64,000 nucleotides of DNA from Sphagnum magellanicum (GCA_021904315.1 CM038920.1:4650001-4714000), one strand, 5' to 3'; positions 48,725-61,987 are shown, counted from the stretch's first letter. The notes: generated from the sequence alone by a model not told the origin. Translations and numbers: made by a program.

Positions 48725-49345
48725 ATCACAGAATTGTCAATATCCAAGCCTAATTATACCCTAACCCCACAAGTGAATTTCCTTCAATATACAGGCAATC
48801 ACTTCACCAAATGTGTTGCAATGATCAAGAAGACATGCAAGCTTATTTTTTTCCTAGCTGCTACAACACAATGCAAATGTACATTATCTACAAGATTGCA
48901 CAAGAAAAAGAAAAAAACCCCAAAAAAGCAGTGGAAAAAACCAGCTGGAAATCCCAGAATTGTCAATATCCAAGCCTGATTATACCTTGAATCCTAAACC
49001 TAAACCCACAAGTCAATTTTCTTCAATTACACACAATCACTTGACCGAATGTGTTACAGTGATGGAGAAGACATGCAAGCTTGTGTATTTTTCCCAGCTG
49101 CTACAACATAATGCAGATGTACCCTATCTACAAGATTGCAGAGGAAAACAAACCCCACAAAGCAACGGAAAAGACCAGCTGTAAATCTCAGAATTGTCAA
49201 TATCCAAGCTTGATTATGGAATTCCCCATACCTTGATTTTCTTTCTCTTACACACAATGAAGAAGACATGCAAGCTTGGTTTTTTCCCCAACTGCTACAA
49301 CACAATGCAGATGTATATCTATGAGATTGTAGAGAGAGAATAAAA
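48725..49345. repeat. ~230-bp tandem repeat, three copies
   Basis: GAATTGTCAATATCCAAGC starts at 48731, 48957 and 49191, giving spacings of 226 and 234 bp. Each copy contains GAAGACATGCAAGCTT, a CAGCTGCTACAACA-AATGCA block and ATCTACAAGATTG. The third copy lost part of its middle. The array ends about 640 bp upstream of the HDAC start codon. Confidence 0.93.
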
Positions 49346-49988
49346 CACAAAAAAAAAAAAAACGAAACGAAACTCCACAAAAAAAACTGTGAAGGTAAAA
49401 TTCTTGTGTTGGGGTTCCAGCAAAAACCCAAAACAAGCACAAAAAGAATGCACGCGGTCATCACCTTCTGAGCTTCACCCACAAAGTACTAGAAACTTCA
49501 CCAAGAATATAGACACTGATGATTGTTGGCATGTCAGGAAATGAGAAAAGAGAAGATGATACCTGGTCAAGGAAGAACCAGAAGAAAAGTCCCTTTAACA
49601 ATGCTCTTCTTGCTCCTGAGAGGCAGATCTGTAAAACTCTGTGCGGTCAATTCTCACTCCCTGGAAAGAGTTGCAGAGAGAGACACCAAGCTCCCTCCTT
49701 TCCTCCCTTTGCTCTCGTGTTTTTGTTTTTTCTCTTACAATCATGATGCATCATTCAGTAGTGTTGGCCCGACAAGCTCGTGATCACTGCAGTTTTGCTT
49801 TTCCATCCACTTTCCCTTTCTTCTCTCAATTTCTTTGTCCTTCTCGTCTACCACAGGATCCAAAGATGTCGAATGGTATTCTGCCAAGAAAACACGTTGC
49901 AGCAGCGAGAGCTCTCTCTCTCTCTCTCTGTGCTTCTGGAGAGGTTTGCTGCTGAGAAAACTCACCAAGAGTAGTAGTGTTCGTGAAC

Positions 49989-52900
49989 ATGTGTGGTGGA
50001 AGAACAAGCACCTACAAGTTTTGGAGAACAACATCTTCTGTTTGCTTCATGTCGACGATGATGTCGATGCCTCTTCATCAACTTGTCTCCTGCCGCAGCA
50101 CACATGTCTCCTGTCGTCTCTCCTCGTCCTCCTCGTCCTCCTATTTCTCTGGCAATTCCCATTCTCTTTCTGCATCCTCCTCGTCGGTTCTTCGTGTCCA
50201 TCTGCTGCAACTTTCTGGAATCACTCGTCTCACATCATCATCAACAAGCTCTGCGACTGATGTGAATCCATGGCAACGACGACGCCTCCTCAAGACTCCG
50301 TGCTCCACCTTGAATGGTAAGTGTTTAAGAGGAAGAATAACATTTGTATTTTGTGGATTCTTCTGAATGCCGCACCTGCGAATACCGTCGTTTTCGGTTC
50401 TGAGAGAGAGAGAAGAGTGGAAGACGCCGAAGAATTCTGACGGCAAGCGGAAACAACAAGTGCTCGTGCTTATGGAACAGCGAGTGCTCGCTCTTGTGGC
50501 AAAGAAGGTTCAGGGACCGTGCAAGGAAGAGCTCTGTATGAGGTTCTTGCAAGTCTTTGATTGCAAGTATTGTGGAGTTTTGCATGAAGCTTGATGGATC
50601 AAGCATTTGCTGCTGGTGCTGGTGATTCTCTTCAGGTTGCTGGAGATCTGGAAGTATGGAGCGATGGAGGAGGACGAGTTTCATGCTGAAGAGATCGTCG
50701 TCGACAGAAGGGAAGAACGAAGAAGATGCGAGCATTTCTGGTGGAGAAGGCGGATTGCTCGGATTTTATTCAGACAACCAGGTCGTCACTCTTCCTCAAG
50801 GCCACAGATTTCCAATGGACAAGTAAGTAGAAGAAGAAGAAGAAGCTCTTGATTGCACTCTCTCCTCTCCCCTCTCTGCAGAACAGGATAGAGTCCTTGC
50901 AGCAATGCTTGATGCAAGATAGACTCTTTCTTCTTGCAGCAATACTTGATACAAGATAGAGTCTTTTCTTGCAGCAATTTTGGCACAGGAAAAACTACTA
51001 CATGTCAGAAGCATCATGAAGCATCATGAAACATCATGCTGTGGTTTTGACATTTTGTCTCTCTATCCTTCTCTGTGTGTCTGAGAAATGTTCTTCGTTG
51101 AGATAGTGTGAATTTTGTAAGGAAGAGAATTTCAAACCAGGAGATGAGAGAAAAGAGATCTGAGTGTCTGTTTGCTGTTGTCTTCTACTTCTCCTCCTCA
51201 TTATTGACCTAGTTCTTCTTTCTATCTTTCTTCTATGCATTTTGCAGATATCGAGCTACAAGGTTATTGCTGGAGGGAGATTTACAACTGCGAAGCATTC
51301 TTACCACACAACCAGCTCCATTGGCTTCTGAAGAGGATCTTTGTTTGGTCCATGATCAACTGTATGTGAGAAAGATTTATTTTTCTCTCTCAGCTTTTGA
51401 ATCAAGTTTAAGCAAGAAACTGGCACATTGCTACTACTATGTTTTCCATTGCAAAATTCTTCCCTGCAAGAAGAAAAGCTCAATTCAGAAAACCTAGCTT
51501 GCTATGTTCTTCAGGCAACTTGTGGTTTAGGGTTTAGGGTACCTGTGGTGTGTGTGCATATCTGTGTTTTGGCACATGTTGAAGCTCTGCATGTGTATGT
51601 GATGTGTTAGGTATGTGCAGAGGATCTTTATGGGTATGCTGGATGATCAACAACAACGAGCTGTCGGCTTTCCGTGGAGTCCTGCACTTGTTGATCGCTC
51701 TCGTGCCTCCACTGGGTAACCCACCCACCCAATCCATCTTTTTTCCTTGCTTCTGTGCTTTCCTTGCTTTCCCTAGAATTTTTTCTTGCACTGGAAACAA
51801 TCTACCTTGTTGACGAGAGTGTGAGCTTAAGCACAATTCAGACAAATCAGACCTTGAAAATAGGCATTGGTTTGTTTCTTACTCTCAAGAGTGAATTTTG
51901 TGCATACTTGTAGGTAAAAATAGTGTATACTGAATTCTTGTGTCTCTCTTGCATCTCTTTCTCATTCAATCAAAGGAGAAAAGCTATGTTGGCAGATTTA
52001 CACCAATGTCAAACCCTGGCATCACAACCTTCTCAGCTTTTGTTGTTACAATCCGAAATGTCCATCTACATTTTTCACAATTGTGAAGATCAGATATCCA
52101 GAGGAGTTCTTTGATTGAAAGACTGACAGCAGAAAAAAGAACCCTGTGAATGTAGGGGGACAGTGGCAGCAATGCATGCAGTAATGCAAGGTTCAAGAAG
52201 GATGGTTGCAGCCAATATTGCTGGTGGAACCCATCATGCTTTTGCAGACCATGGCGAGGGTTTCTGTAAGAAATATCTTGTGGCTTTTCTTCTGTTGTCC
52301 TTAAAACTGTTACCAAATTTCTTCATCCATGTTGATGTTACCACAGAGGTGTACATGCTTCATCAGTTAATTGAGAATGTGAGAGGAAAGCAGAACTCAT
52401 CATCTTGAATCTGCAAACATCAGCTTGAGAACTGCAAACATCTTGGGTCTTTAACTTGAGTCCAGGTGTGTTCAATGACATTGCTGTTGCTTCAGCGGTG
52501 TCATTGCGGGATTATCCTCACCTTTGCAATATTCAATCACCAATCCTCATCATTGACCTTGATGTCCATCAGGTTAGTCAAGCAGCTCTCTATTCACTTC
52601 ACTTCACAATCCACCACATCAACTGACCTGGGATTCTTCATACCAAAAGATCAGAGAAGTTCATTCAATTGTTTTCTCCTTGTTTCTCCAATTGTTTCTT
52701 CAAGAGAAAGGTTGAATGCTTGGTATCCTTGCTCTGTTTTGAGTGAATTTTGCTCTGTCTTGTCATGTGATAAGTGGTTCTGTTCTGGTGACAGGGAAAT
52801 GGAACAGCAAAAATCTTTGAAAATGATGACCGTGTGATCACATTCAGCATGCATGGGGCCAACAATTATCCTTGGCGGACAAAGATGAAATCAAACTATG

Positions 52901-54256
52901 ACATTGATCTCCCAGATAACACTGGTGATGAGGAGTATTTGACAATTTTGACAGAATGGTTGCCGCACCTGATTGAGTTGCATGAACCAAGCTTGATTTT
53001 CTTTCAGGTTTGCTTCTCCTTTTAACCTTCCACAACAGACATCAATGGATAGATAAGCATACGTACTTTGCTTTCTTGATTATGTTCAGGGTGGTGCAGG
53101 AGGCACTAACCAACTACCCACCCTCTATAAACACCTTCAGGCTTACATACTTTCCTGTGCACGGGCAAAGCTAAGATGAAATGAAGCTTACCCTCACAAG
53201 CTTGCTGCATCTTGAATGAGGATACTATTTGCCTCTTTTGATTAGCTATGTCTTTTGAGTGCTAGCTAATATCATTACTGAGTCTTGCCTTCGCTTAAGG
53301 GTATGTGACAGAAACTCAGGATGCAGATTTTATACATTCTTATGTATTTATCTACACCCACCGTTGGGAGCTGTTGAATTTAGTGGTTAGTAGTCACAGC
53401 AACTTGTCACAGCTATTTATGATAAAGGTGAAGGTCTGATACTTTGTGAGTGACTGTCGGAAGGTTATGACTGCACTAATTGTAGTGTTACCTTCAAAGT
53501 GTTGTGGAAATCTCTCTGAAAGCTCATAGACATGAAGAGGGTGATGGCCGCTGATACTTTGTCAGTGGCGCTCTTTAGGTCATGACTGCACACGTTTTCA
53601 TTGTGTTAATTTGGGTTTTGGTGGAACTGACACAATGGTTACATTCAATGCACTGTTGTGGAATTTACTCTGCAGTCTCAATAGATATATTTGTTTCAGG
53701 GATATGTCAACCAAACAGTCACATTTTATAACTAATATGCTCCAAAAAAGCAACAGGCTGGTGTTGATGCCCTTAAGGAGGACAGCTTTGGTCGGCTTGC
53801 CATGACCAGGTAATGTACTAAGATTGCTTCCTTTGTTGGAGTGAGCTAGTTTTTACAGTTCTGAAGTTGCACATATTATAGAATAACATGAGGATGATGA
53901 AAGCAGAAACAACTCACTTTTGGTCCCACCAAATATTTGGGATGTTTTTTGTAGGCAGGGGCTGTTGAGGCGGAACAACATGGTCTACAGTGTGTGCCTG
54001 GAGAATAACCTGCCATTAGTGATCACAATGGGTGGGGGCTATTCTCGTCCTATGACTGGTGAGCATTTAAAGGTTTGTATGGAGTCATATGACAAAGGGA
54101 TTTTGTTCATGTGCTGCAAGGTTATTGTTCTCCTTTCTTATCCTGAGTTTGCTTGAATCTTATGCAGCATCAGTTGAAGCACATGGGGATGTCTATCGGT
54201 CAGCAGCTTTGTGCTATGGTGCCCTGAGATTAAGGGGTAACCTAAGTGTGCATTAG
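49989..54256 (+). CDS. histone-deacetylase-fold protein, bacterial-like class IV type, with presequence-like N terminus
   Basis: This is a Zn-dependent deacetylase of the HDAC/arginase fold. Ten exons: 49989-50316, 50774-50822, 51248-51361, 51611-51715, 52156-52265, 52466-52572, 52795-53007, 53757-53809, 53955-54058 and 54168-54256. Phases close to 423 residues. Residues 1-109 are Ser/Thr/Arg-rich with almost no acidic residues, like a plastid or mitochondrial presequence. The catalytic domain begins at LPQGHRFPMDKYRATR (about 118). Active-site residues are present: the His pair in GGTHHAF (225-226), zinc ligands D268 and H270 in DLDVHQG and D346 in AGVDAL, and the terminal GGGY (386-389). 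The motifs HRFPMDKY and GFPWSPALVDRS match the bacterial-like branch of class IV HDACs; the HPFDSSKWGR-type motif of HDAC11/HDA2 is absent. The substrate may be a non-histone protein. The start could be a later ATG (50049 region); the frame is open upstream of 49989 for a few codons only. Confidence 0.92.
53390..53695 (+). repeat. dispersed repeat copies in HDAC intron 7 (partner at 6.1-6.8 kb)
   Basis: Two adjacent copies (about 53390-53537 and 53542-53695) share AAAGGTGAAGGTCTGATACTTTG-like, GGTTATGACTGCA, TTACCTTCAAAGTGTTG and CTCATAGACATG blocks with the copies at about 6141-6296 and 6715-6795. All lie in introns or gene-flanking DNA. Confidence 0.7.
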
Positions 54257-55374
54257 CCATTATGTCAACTGCCAGCATAAGACTTACAGATTTATTCATT
54301 CTCATTCATTGTTCTCATCAATGGGAAACTGTGGCATATTCATTCAGTAGTTCTTTGAGCTTTTCTGTGTTTGTACTTTTCAGGACTGCACTTGACCATG
54401 ATGGTCAAAATTCCCTTTGATGAGAACAACAGCATAGTAGGATAGCAATTGTTTAATGTTCTTCTGGTCGTGGAGAACAAGACCTTAGGATTCTGGTAGT
54501 TGAATGTGAGAAACACATTGCTGTTTTTGTATCCAAGGTCATCAGATATCAAGAGCAATTTTTTTTTAAAAATGTAGTAGGCTGAAAAAGTCCTTTGGAC
54601 TGATCAATCAAGTATGTGAGAGATAAGGATGTGATGAAACAAACTCTTGTCAAACCTTGCAAACAGAAAGGTACAGTAGTTTGCAGTGATATACCAATTG
54701 CTAACCCCTTTGATTCCTTCGGTGAATTGTTACATTAGGTGCTCCATTTGGTTTTCTCCTAACTTGAATGTGTTGATCAGACAACTCTTGTCAGGAATTT
54801 TATGTGTACACAGGAGGTCTTCCTTTCTTAAGGTTTATGTGTTCAACTGGTCTGACCAACATTGTTTGATCACTGCAAAGGTGAGATGAATCTTTGCACT
54901 TTCAGCTCAGTTTCCTACCTGGGAGAAGGTCTTACTGATTGTACATTTCCGGAGTGAATTTTAGTTACAGACACTAGTGCTTAATAAATTGTATAATAAC
55001 TTACGGTACAGCTCTTTTCTTTCCCTGGTGCTGTGCAGGTGTACTACACTAAATTGAAGCTTTTCTAATGCTTTGCAGCATGGTGCAAACACATGTACAG
55101 AAAATTTCAGCATAAGTGCTTTTTACATATAGACCCAGCATGAATTTTTGTGTCTGGTTTGACTGAAACTGACTGATTCAACTGGGAATTTTGTATGTTC
55201 ATGCTGGAGGATTATGCTTTAAGTTCAAAAAACAGAAGAGAAATGAGCTCAATAGCTCCAAATTGAAATGCTCGGAGTCTTGATGTATGAAAGTAACAGT
55301 TCCAGTTTGAATCATTTTTTAATGAACTTTTGAGTCTTTCTAATGTTATTGCCAGTGCAGCCTTCAAATTGCAA
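54257..55374. other. HDAC 3' flank, no further gene
   Basis: The region follows the HDAC stop codon and should include its 3' UTR. Only short frames are visible. Confidence 0.5.
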
Positions 55375-55520
55375 TAGTAACCCCTACAAATCCCCTAACC
55401 TAAGAAATCACTAGCTAGCCCTACAAGTAGGCTCTACGTAACCCCTTAAGCAGCCTTTAGGTATCCCATAACCTAGGTAGCACCCTAGGCATCTCCCTAG
55501 ATAGTCCTTAGGTAGCCCAC
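55375..55520. repeat. degenerate CCTAGGTAGCCC-type short repeat, block 1
   Basis: Variants of CCTTAGGTAGCCC and ACCCTAGGCATC recur at intervals of roughly 15-30 bp. Similar but more decayed wording (CCCATAACTTAAGTAAATTCC) resumes at about 56745-57130, on the other side of the MITE-containing segment. Confidence 0.6.
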
Positions 55521-55653
55521 TAGAGCTCCAATCACACTTAATACTAAGTGCCAAGTCAATGCTAGGAGAGCCAAGCTTTTTGTTGCATTCATGCTAAGAA
55601 TGTTAACTAACATCAAATCCTAGGTGGAATCTTACATGGCACACAATGCTAAA

Positions 55654-55864
55654 GGTGCATTCACACTTGGTGTTAAGGACTCTAGTATTATGTCCCCTAA
55701 CACCAAGCTAGTCATTTAGAACCTGAACCTATTTACCACGAAGATTTTATGTTAAGTTAACATTCACTAACTATTAAAGAATCACCCATTTAACTTTGGG
55801 TGCCACCTAAGATGCCACCTAGATTTGCAGTTAACACTGACTTAACATTAAGTGTGAATGCAGC
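55654..55864. mobile_element. MITE-like element, copy 2 (211 bp)
   Basis: The start GGTGCATTCACACTTGGTGT and the end AACATTAAGTGTGAATGCAGC are inverted repeats with one mismatch. The interior aligns along its length with 18816-19030. Fragments with related wording (CACTTAATACTAAGTGCC at 55540, ACATTCACATATGTAGTGTT at 55955) lie on both sides, suggesting nested or clustered copies. Confidence 0.85.
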
Positions 55865-57590
55865 TTTAAGTCAATGTAATGTAGGTGTTAAGTGTCATTT
55901 ACACCTAGTGCTTAGTCAATGGTAAGTGGATGTTAGATTTTCTTGATTTTGGGTACATTCACATATGTAGTGTTAGGTAGCATTGAGAATGATTTGGCAT
56001 CATTGTTGGCAAGTGATGTTAACTTGATATTAGCATTTGTGATAGTTAATATCCAAGCTTAGGCAAAAGCTTAGGTTTTAAGGTCTTAACTCAATGTTAT
56101 GTAAGGAGGCCAAAAATGATTTTATAATTTAATGTTATATCTTGATTGTGGGGTCTAATTCAAGATTGATTACATTCATTAACTGGAATAATCAATCTTG
56201 ATTGTGAGCACTAACTTCATCTTGATGGTGTGAATCCATTGTGACACAGATAAATGGCTTTACCTTTTGATGCTTTCGTTTAGCTAATACTTAGGTGTGA
56301 ATGGACACCAAAATTATTAACTAACATTTTAGGTTAGTCCTAACTTTAACATAGGTTTTTTATTTATTTATAATGCTATATAAATATCAGGTTATTTAAC
56401 ATTATAGGCCCTAACATCATGTTTGAATAATGTTTTAGTTGAACATGAAATTTACAAAAAAACATAAATTGTGGAGCTAAAACACATGTTAGGTAACAAT
56501 CCATAAAATGGGACTTTCGGTCAATGTTAGGTTAACATTTTATTTTTTCCTATGATTTTTTGAAGATATTTTTTTATTCCCATCCTTATTCTCCTTTCAC
56601 ATTCACTAACATTCATCATGATAATGTCAATCCATCATGAAAAAAGTAAATCATTTTCTTTTTGAAAACCTTAATTTAGGTGTCAACGTAAAATTTGAAT
56701 TAATTGATATTTAAATTAAGTAGAATTTTCCATTCCTCCTAAATGGAAAGGCGGGCTCTACATAGTCCCTTGCTTGACTTTTGCATATCCCATAACTTAA
56801 GTAAATTCCTAGGTGTTTCTTAAGTAACCTTTTACATGACTTTTAATTATCCCATAATTTACTTGAACTTTTAAATGTTTTCTTAAATAATTTTCTAAAA
56901 AGGTCTTATGTAATTTTTTATATAAGCTTTTCATAGCCCTTATCCTAAATAGCCCCCTATGTAAAATTATGAACCTTTTTTTACAATATGAATCAACTAA
57001 AGATAATCCCTTAAGTAACCTTTAAGTATCCCTTGACCAAATAAATTTGTGATTAATCCTTTAAATAGGTTTTGTGTGATCCTTTAAATCCTTTTTAAGT
57101 ATTCCATAACATAGATAAACCCTTTACATCACAAACTTACCAAGCTTCATAGATTCATACAAAAATCACACAAATTTTATATTATGGTTAATATGAATGA
57201 TATTTGTACATATTCAATATCTTAAATATTCAAATAGAGAAGACATTGTTTTTGAATGACATATGTGAGTGTTCATGTTTATTACACAAAAATCACATAA
57301 TTTTATCCAAAATTACATCACCATAATTACATAAATTTAGATTAAATGTAAATTGTACGTATTTCACATCAAGACATCACAATTGGAAAAGACATATCAT
57401 TTATATATAAATAATGTGTATTTTTTGTGTCATTTTTACACTTTGAAGCCAACGAATGTTGCATAGACTTGTTGTTTTACAATTTTCACAATAATTTTAT
57501 TGAAATTTCTTCTTTTACTACTTTCCTATGACATAATCCCATCCTATGTATTGATTATCATTTTCAATTTCAACTAAAACCCAAGATGAC
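55865..57590. other. spacer with decayed short repeats
   Basis: No gene. MITE-like fragments lie to about 56300, and the second block of the CCTAGGTAG-type array is at about 56745-57130. Confidence 0.5.
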
Positions 57591-58510
57591 GCACCCCCAA
57601 GCTCCTTGATGGATTCAGCTGCGAGTTCAAAAAAGAAAAAAGTGGAAGGAGAAGAAGTTGGGGCGCACTCCTTGGTTCATAGCACTTCAGGGGGTAGAAG
57701 GGCATGTTGGAGCTTCGGGATGGGACTAGGACGATTAACAAGCAACTTAATTACTCACATGAACCTGCACAAACCAAATAATAAGTTGGTTAGTGCATAG
57801 CTAGAGCATTTTTGGTGCACGGACAGACCACGGGCAAACATGGACTCACAATACTCACCACGGCCTAGACTTGGGGGAAGCCACCACCTTCCCCCTTATA
57901 ATATACTATGTGCCTAGCCACGAGGCTAACACCCAAATGACATTTTGTCCTACAACTCCCAAGTGGGAGTCCCGAAATTCCCAAAATTGGGACTCTCGCA
58001 ACTTTGGAGCCCCATAACTTTGTGTGAAGACCTTCAATTCAAGTGAGGTCTAAAGTAGAGTTGTATCCTTTGTCGAGAGCTTTCCAAAAATATGTGGCAT
58101 GTCACCAGCACGCAAGGAAATGGGGGCGATTCCTGACTTTTAATGGTCGGGAATCAAATTGGTCATTTGAGTCCCAACCTTTCTTTTGGCCATAACTTAT
58201 ATTTTAAGTATCCAAATGGGTGTTGCGAACCCATTTTAGACATCTACGTTTCAAGATTTTTTCAATGATATAAATTTTTTTTCAATCCAATGAGTTTTGG
58301 CCCCTGTAATTGTCTTTTGAAAATTCGAAAATCCATTGGGACTCCAATTCCCAAAATGGGAGTTCATTGGAAGTGTGAGGGTTCATTCCCTCAAACTTTC
58401 TTACATTCTTGGGAACATGAAGTGTGACTCCTAAGCTCACTCTTGGCCTGCACTTTTGCAAGCTTTTGCCTTGGTCGCGAACCCAAGGCTAGGGTTACGA
58501 CACAAGGTTT
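57590..58510. repeat. GC-richer block, possible retroelement fragment
   Basis: Base composition rises sharply above both flanks. It starts with a 63-codon open frame (ATG at 57609; Lys-rich start, ending SNLITHMNLHKPNNKLVSA). This is followed by non-coding sequence with internal echoes (AAGTGGGAGTCCCGAAATTCCC, then AATTCCCAAAATGGGAGTTC at about 58350). The tone of the sequence resembles a plant LTR plus a 3' end of an internal region, but I found no matching second LTR, primer-binding site or target duplication. Confidence 0.4.
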
Positions 58511-61500
58511 TATTATGTATACGAATGAATTTATTTTGTGATGGCATGAAACTACCTACCTATGGACTAGGTGATTTCAATATGTCCAAATCAATTCGTT
58601 GGGAAAAGTTGATGAATTATAAAAAATGAATAAACTCATGTTAAAGGTAGATTTTATCGATACTGATATTTTACCAAAATTTTACTGAAACCAAATTTTG
58701 CTTATTGAATTTTCACTATCAAATTTCTTCTACCAAAATTGATTTTTACTACCGATTTAAAATGTGGATATTTAATATTGATTTTTGTGGGATTAGGTTC
58801 ATTGCATGTTCCATTGTTTTTTTTGGGGGGGAAGGTATTTAAGGTTTTGTCCCTTTGTGGATTGTATAGGAGAATTTTTTTTTAAGAGTATTTTTTTCCT
58901 TGCCATATTTTTATACAAAAAGTTCATATGTGTAATTTTTTTTTCATATGTTTATTTTGGGTTTATTTTTGTAGAAAGTTTATGAAGTTGTCCTATTAAA
59001 AACTGACAATCCCCTTTGTATTGAAGTTTTTTACTTATCTAAGGAAAATAATAAGATTTTATCTTTTGCTTTCTTATTTTATTTCTATCAAAACCCAATA
59101 ATTCACCAAGTGGCCTTCATAACTCATGTTAACAAAAAATCCTTTGAAGGAATGTAAGATTCCCTTTGTATCAAACAACCATTACATTTCATATGCATAT
59201 GATGACCACTAAGTGTTATAATATTTATCTACTCGTTAAAAATGTTTTGAAAAAAATCATTTTGGATTTCATAATGCCCCTTTTACAAGTGGTTTTTTAA
59301 ATACATAACAAAATAGTCAATATTTTATAAAACAAAACTCGATTATCATAAGATGCTTTTATTTTTTGATAAAAATGTTAAATCATTATGTATTAATATA
59401 AAATGGATATTAAATTTCACATACATTCACATTTAAATTTTAATAAGTACACTTGATCACAAGTGCATGGATGTGGGTAGATACCAACTCATCACCCTTG
59501 TTATAATAAGTTTAAATTTGTTTGTCATCCATAGAATTTTTGTTGTAAAGTTTGACTTAAAGGATGTGATTTTAGTTAATCATGAAAAAACATTTTATTG
59601 CATGGAGTTTTATCATGCCTATTAATGGTAATTTTTAATGTTTTTTATACATTGTATTTCAATTTGTTGTTGAAATGGTTATGGATAATAAAATCAAAAT
59701 TCAAACTTTAATAAACAAAATTTTGACCATGTACTTAATTCATCATAATGGTGTTTGACTATATAAGATTATGAACATGTGAAATATTTACAACTTTGGT
59801 ATACAAATGGAAGAAAACATGCAATAATAAATGTACTAATTTTGTAATCATGTATTATTATCAATATGTGAAATATGTAAATGTTAAAACAAAGACATTG
59901 TGAAAGACTATATAATGAACTTGATAAATTAAAAAATCATCAATAAACAAAAAAAAATGATTTTATTGCTTGAATAAGGCATGATGTAAATTAGATATGA
60001 AACAAGGTCACAACTTGCATTGGCAAGGTTGAAAGATGATGCCTTCTAGATTTTTTCTTATAGTATCCCATAGAACCTTCTAAAAAGTCATTAGTTTTTT
60101 ATAGAAATTTTTTACAACTAAACCTTTTATAAGTTTCTATTAAATCACCTTTCAAAAACAATCATGAATGGCTTTCAAAAAAAATTCTTTTAATTACATA
60201 TTTAAAAATTTCTATCAATTTGTTTTATAGAAAATTTCTAATTTTTTAAAAATCTCCAAAAATATTTCTAAATATTTTAAAAAATTTCCAAACGTATTGT
60301 TCATTGATCTTTTCAAAAACTTTCAAACACATATTTTTTAAAAACCTTTAAAAACTTCAAAAAATATTTTCCATGGATTTTTTCGAATTAAAAAACAGCA
60401 TATTTATCAAACCTTTTAATTTTTTCTTTTATTGTTTACTTTTCATGATAATGAACATGTATAAATAATTATCAATGTTTTTGATTTGTTACACATGTAG
60501 TTGAAATGTCTACTTTAGGTAATCAAATGACATCAATTTGTGTGAAATCAATTTTTTCTTAGTATCATGGTATACATTATTAAAGATGAAAATATGCAAA
60601 AAATATTTTAAAAATAGTTCTCAAAAAAATAAAATAATAATCTTACAACAAGTGAATTAAAAAATATGTGATGTATGGTGAAATTGACATTTTGTTATGG
60701 GCAAATGTCCCTAGAAATGAATGTAAATTTGGTGTAACAAAAACATATTGACCATATTTTCACAAACTGATTTATATTACATTCAAATTACCAAACACAT
60801 TTTTTATGTATAACAAAAAAAAAACTATTAACATCTTCATTTCTAGCGTATGAATGTTGCATTTTCCATTTAATTAATGGTGCCCAAAATGGTGGCACCT
60901 TGTGGTCTAAATTTTTATATCTTTATTAATTTTCATGGACCATTACAGACAAAAAATCAGAATTATCAAACACAAGATGAAAAAAATTGGATGTTTTATT
61001 ATCCACATGTACACTCATCAAACAAAACAACAAAACACCTTTCATGGAAAATCCTAAAATCATAATGTGACAACAAAAATTACAAAATGTTGAATTCTTA
61101 AACTTGAAAATGAAACGAAACTAAAAATTAAGTGAAAAACTTTCCCAACACTTTCCATCTAAATTATATCCATTTATCACTAATATTTGTTTCAAACGTC
61201 TAAGTATTTAATTTTACCTTGTGCACATTACAAAAAGTCGTTTTTTTTTTTTTTTTTTTTTTTGTTGAAAAACTTGGATTGAATTTTCACACAATATCAT
61301 TATTTATAATTTTATATTCATTTGTATTGTTAAAGGAAAGGCAATGGAACTATGGTTTGAATTTTCAAATATGCACAATGATTTCGAAGAGGGCTAAAAA
61401 ATGAAAATTTTCAATAGAAAAAAAGATTTTCAAAATTCTTGATAAAACCAATGAACTCATATCCCATATAATTTGAGTTCATAATATCATTTTGAATGTA

Positions 61501-61987
61501 ATATATTATTTTGAGGACAAAGTCTCTTGTGGCGGAGCTACTCCTTATCATTTGTTGTGTACATTTGAGGATTGTTGTCATGGGTAATGTATAATGTTGG
61601 AGGCATATGTTTTTTCAGTTGGACTAATGATTCATTTGACGATCTCCCCGTGGTGTCAAATGCCCACGAACCCAATTACAAGAAAACATATTGTTACATA
61701 TATGAGTAGTGATTATGCATTAAACACATAATTGGTGCAAAGTTAGAGATGTAATCTCATTGTTTTCAAATAGAAACATATTTTTAAAAAATACTTGCAT
61801 TGTAATTGTAATGACCAAATATGTTTTTGCAAATACTTGCCTTTGTAATTACAATAACCAATTTTGTTTCTTTTGACAATCTAATCCTTAAAACCTAATT
61901 GCTACCCGGAACAACCCATTATTGAAAAGCTTAAACCCTAATACCCAGGAACCCCCCATTTTTTAATAAATAAATAAAAATATATAA
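58511..61987. other. AT-rich gene-free spacer
   Basis: The region is dominated by A/T runs, including a 23-T tract at 61241-61263 and alternating AAATTT-type runs at 60060-60430. No coding sequence is seen. Confidence 0.6.

Noticed and set aside
49741-50446. Several overlapping frames on both strands around the HDAC first exon
   Set aside because: Only the frame of 49989-50316 joins by phase to the conserved core. The others are open because of Ser- and CT-rich composition.
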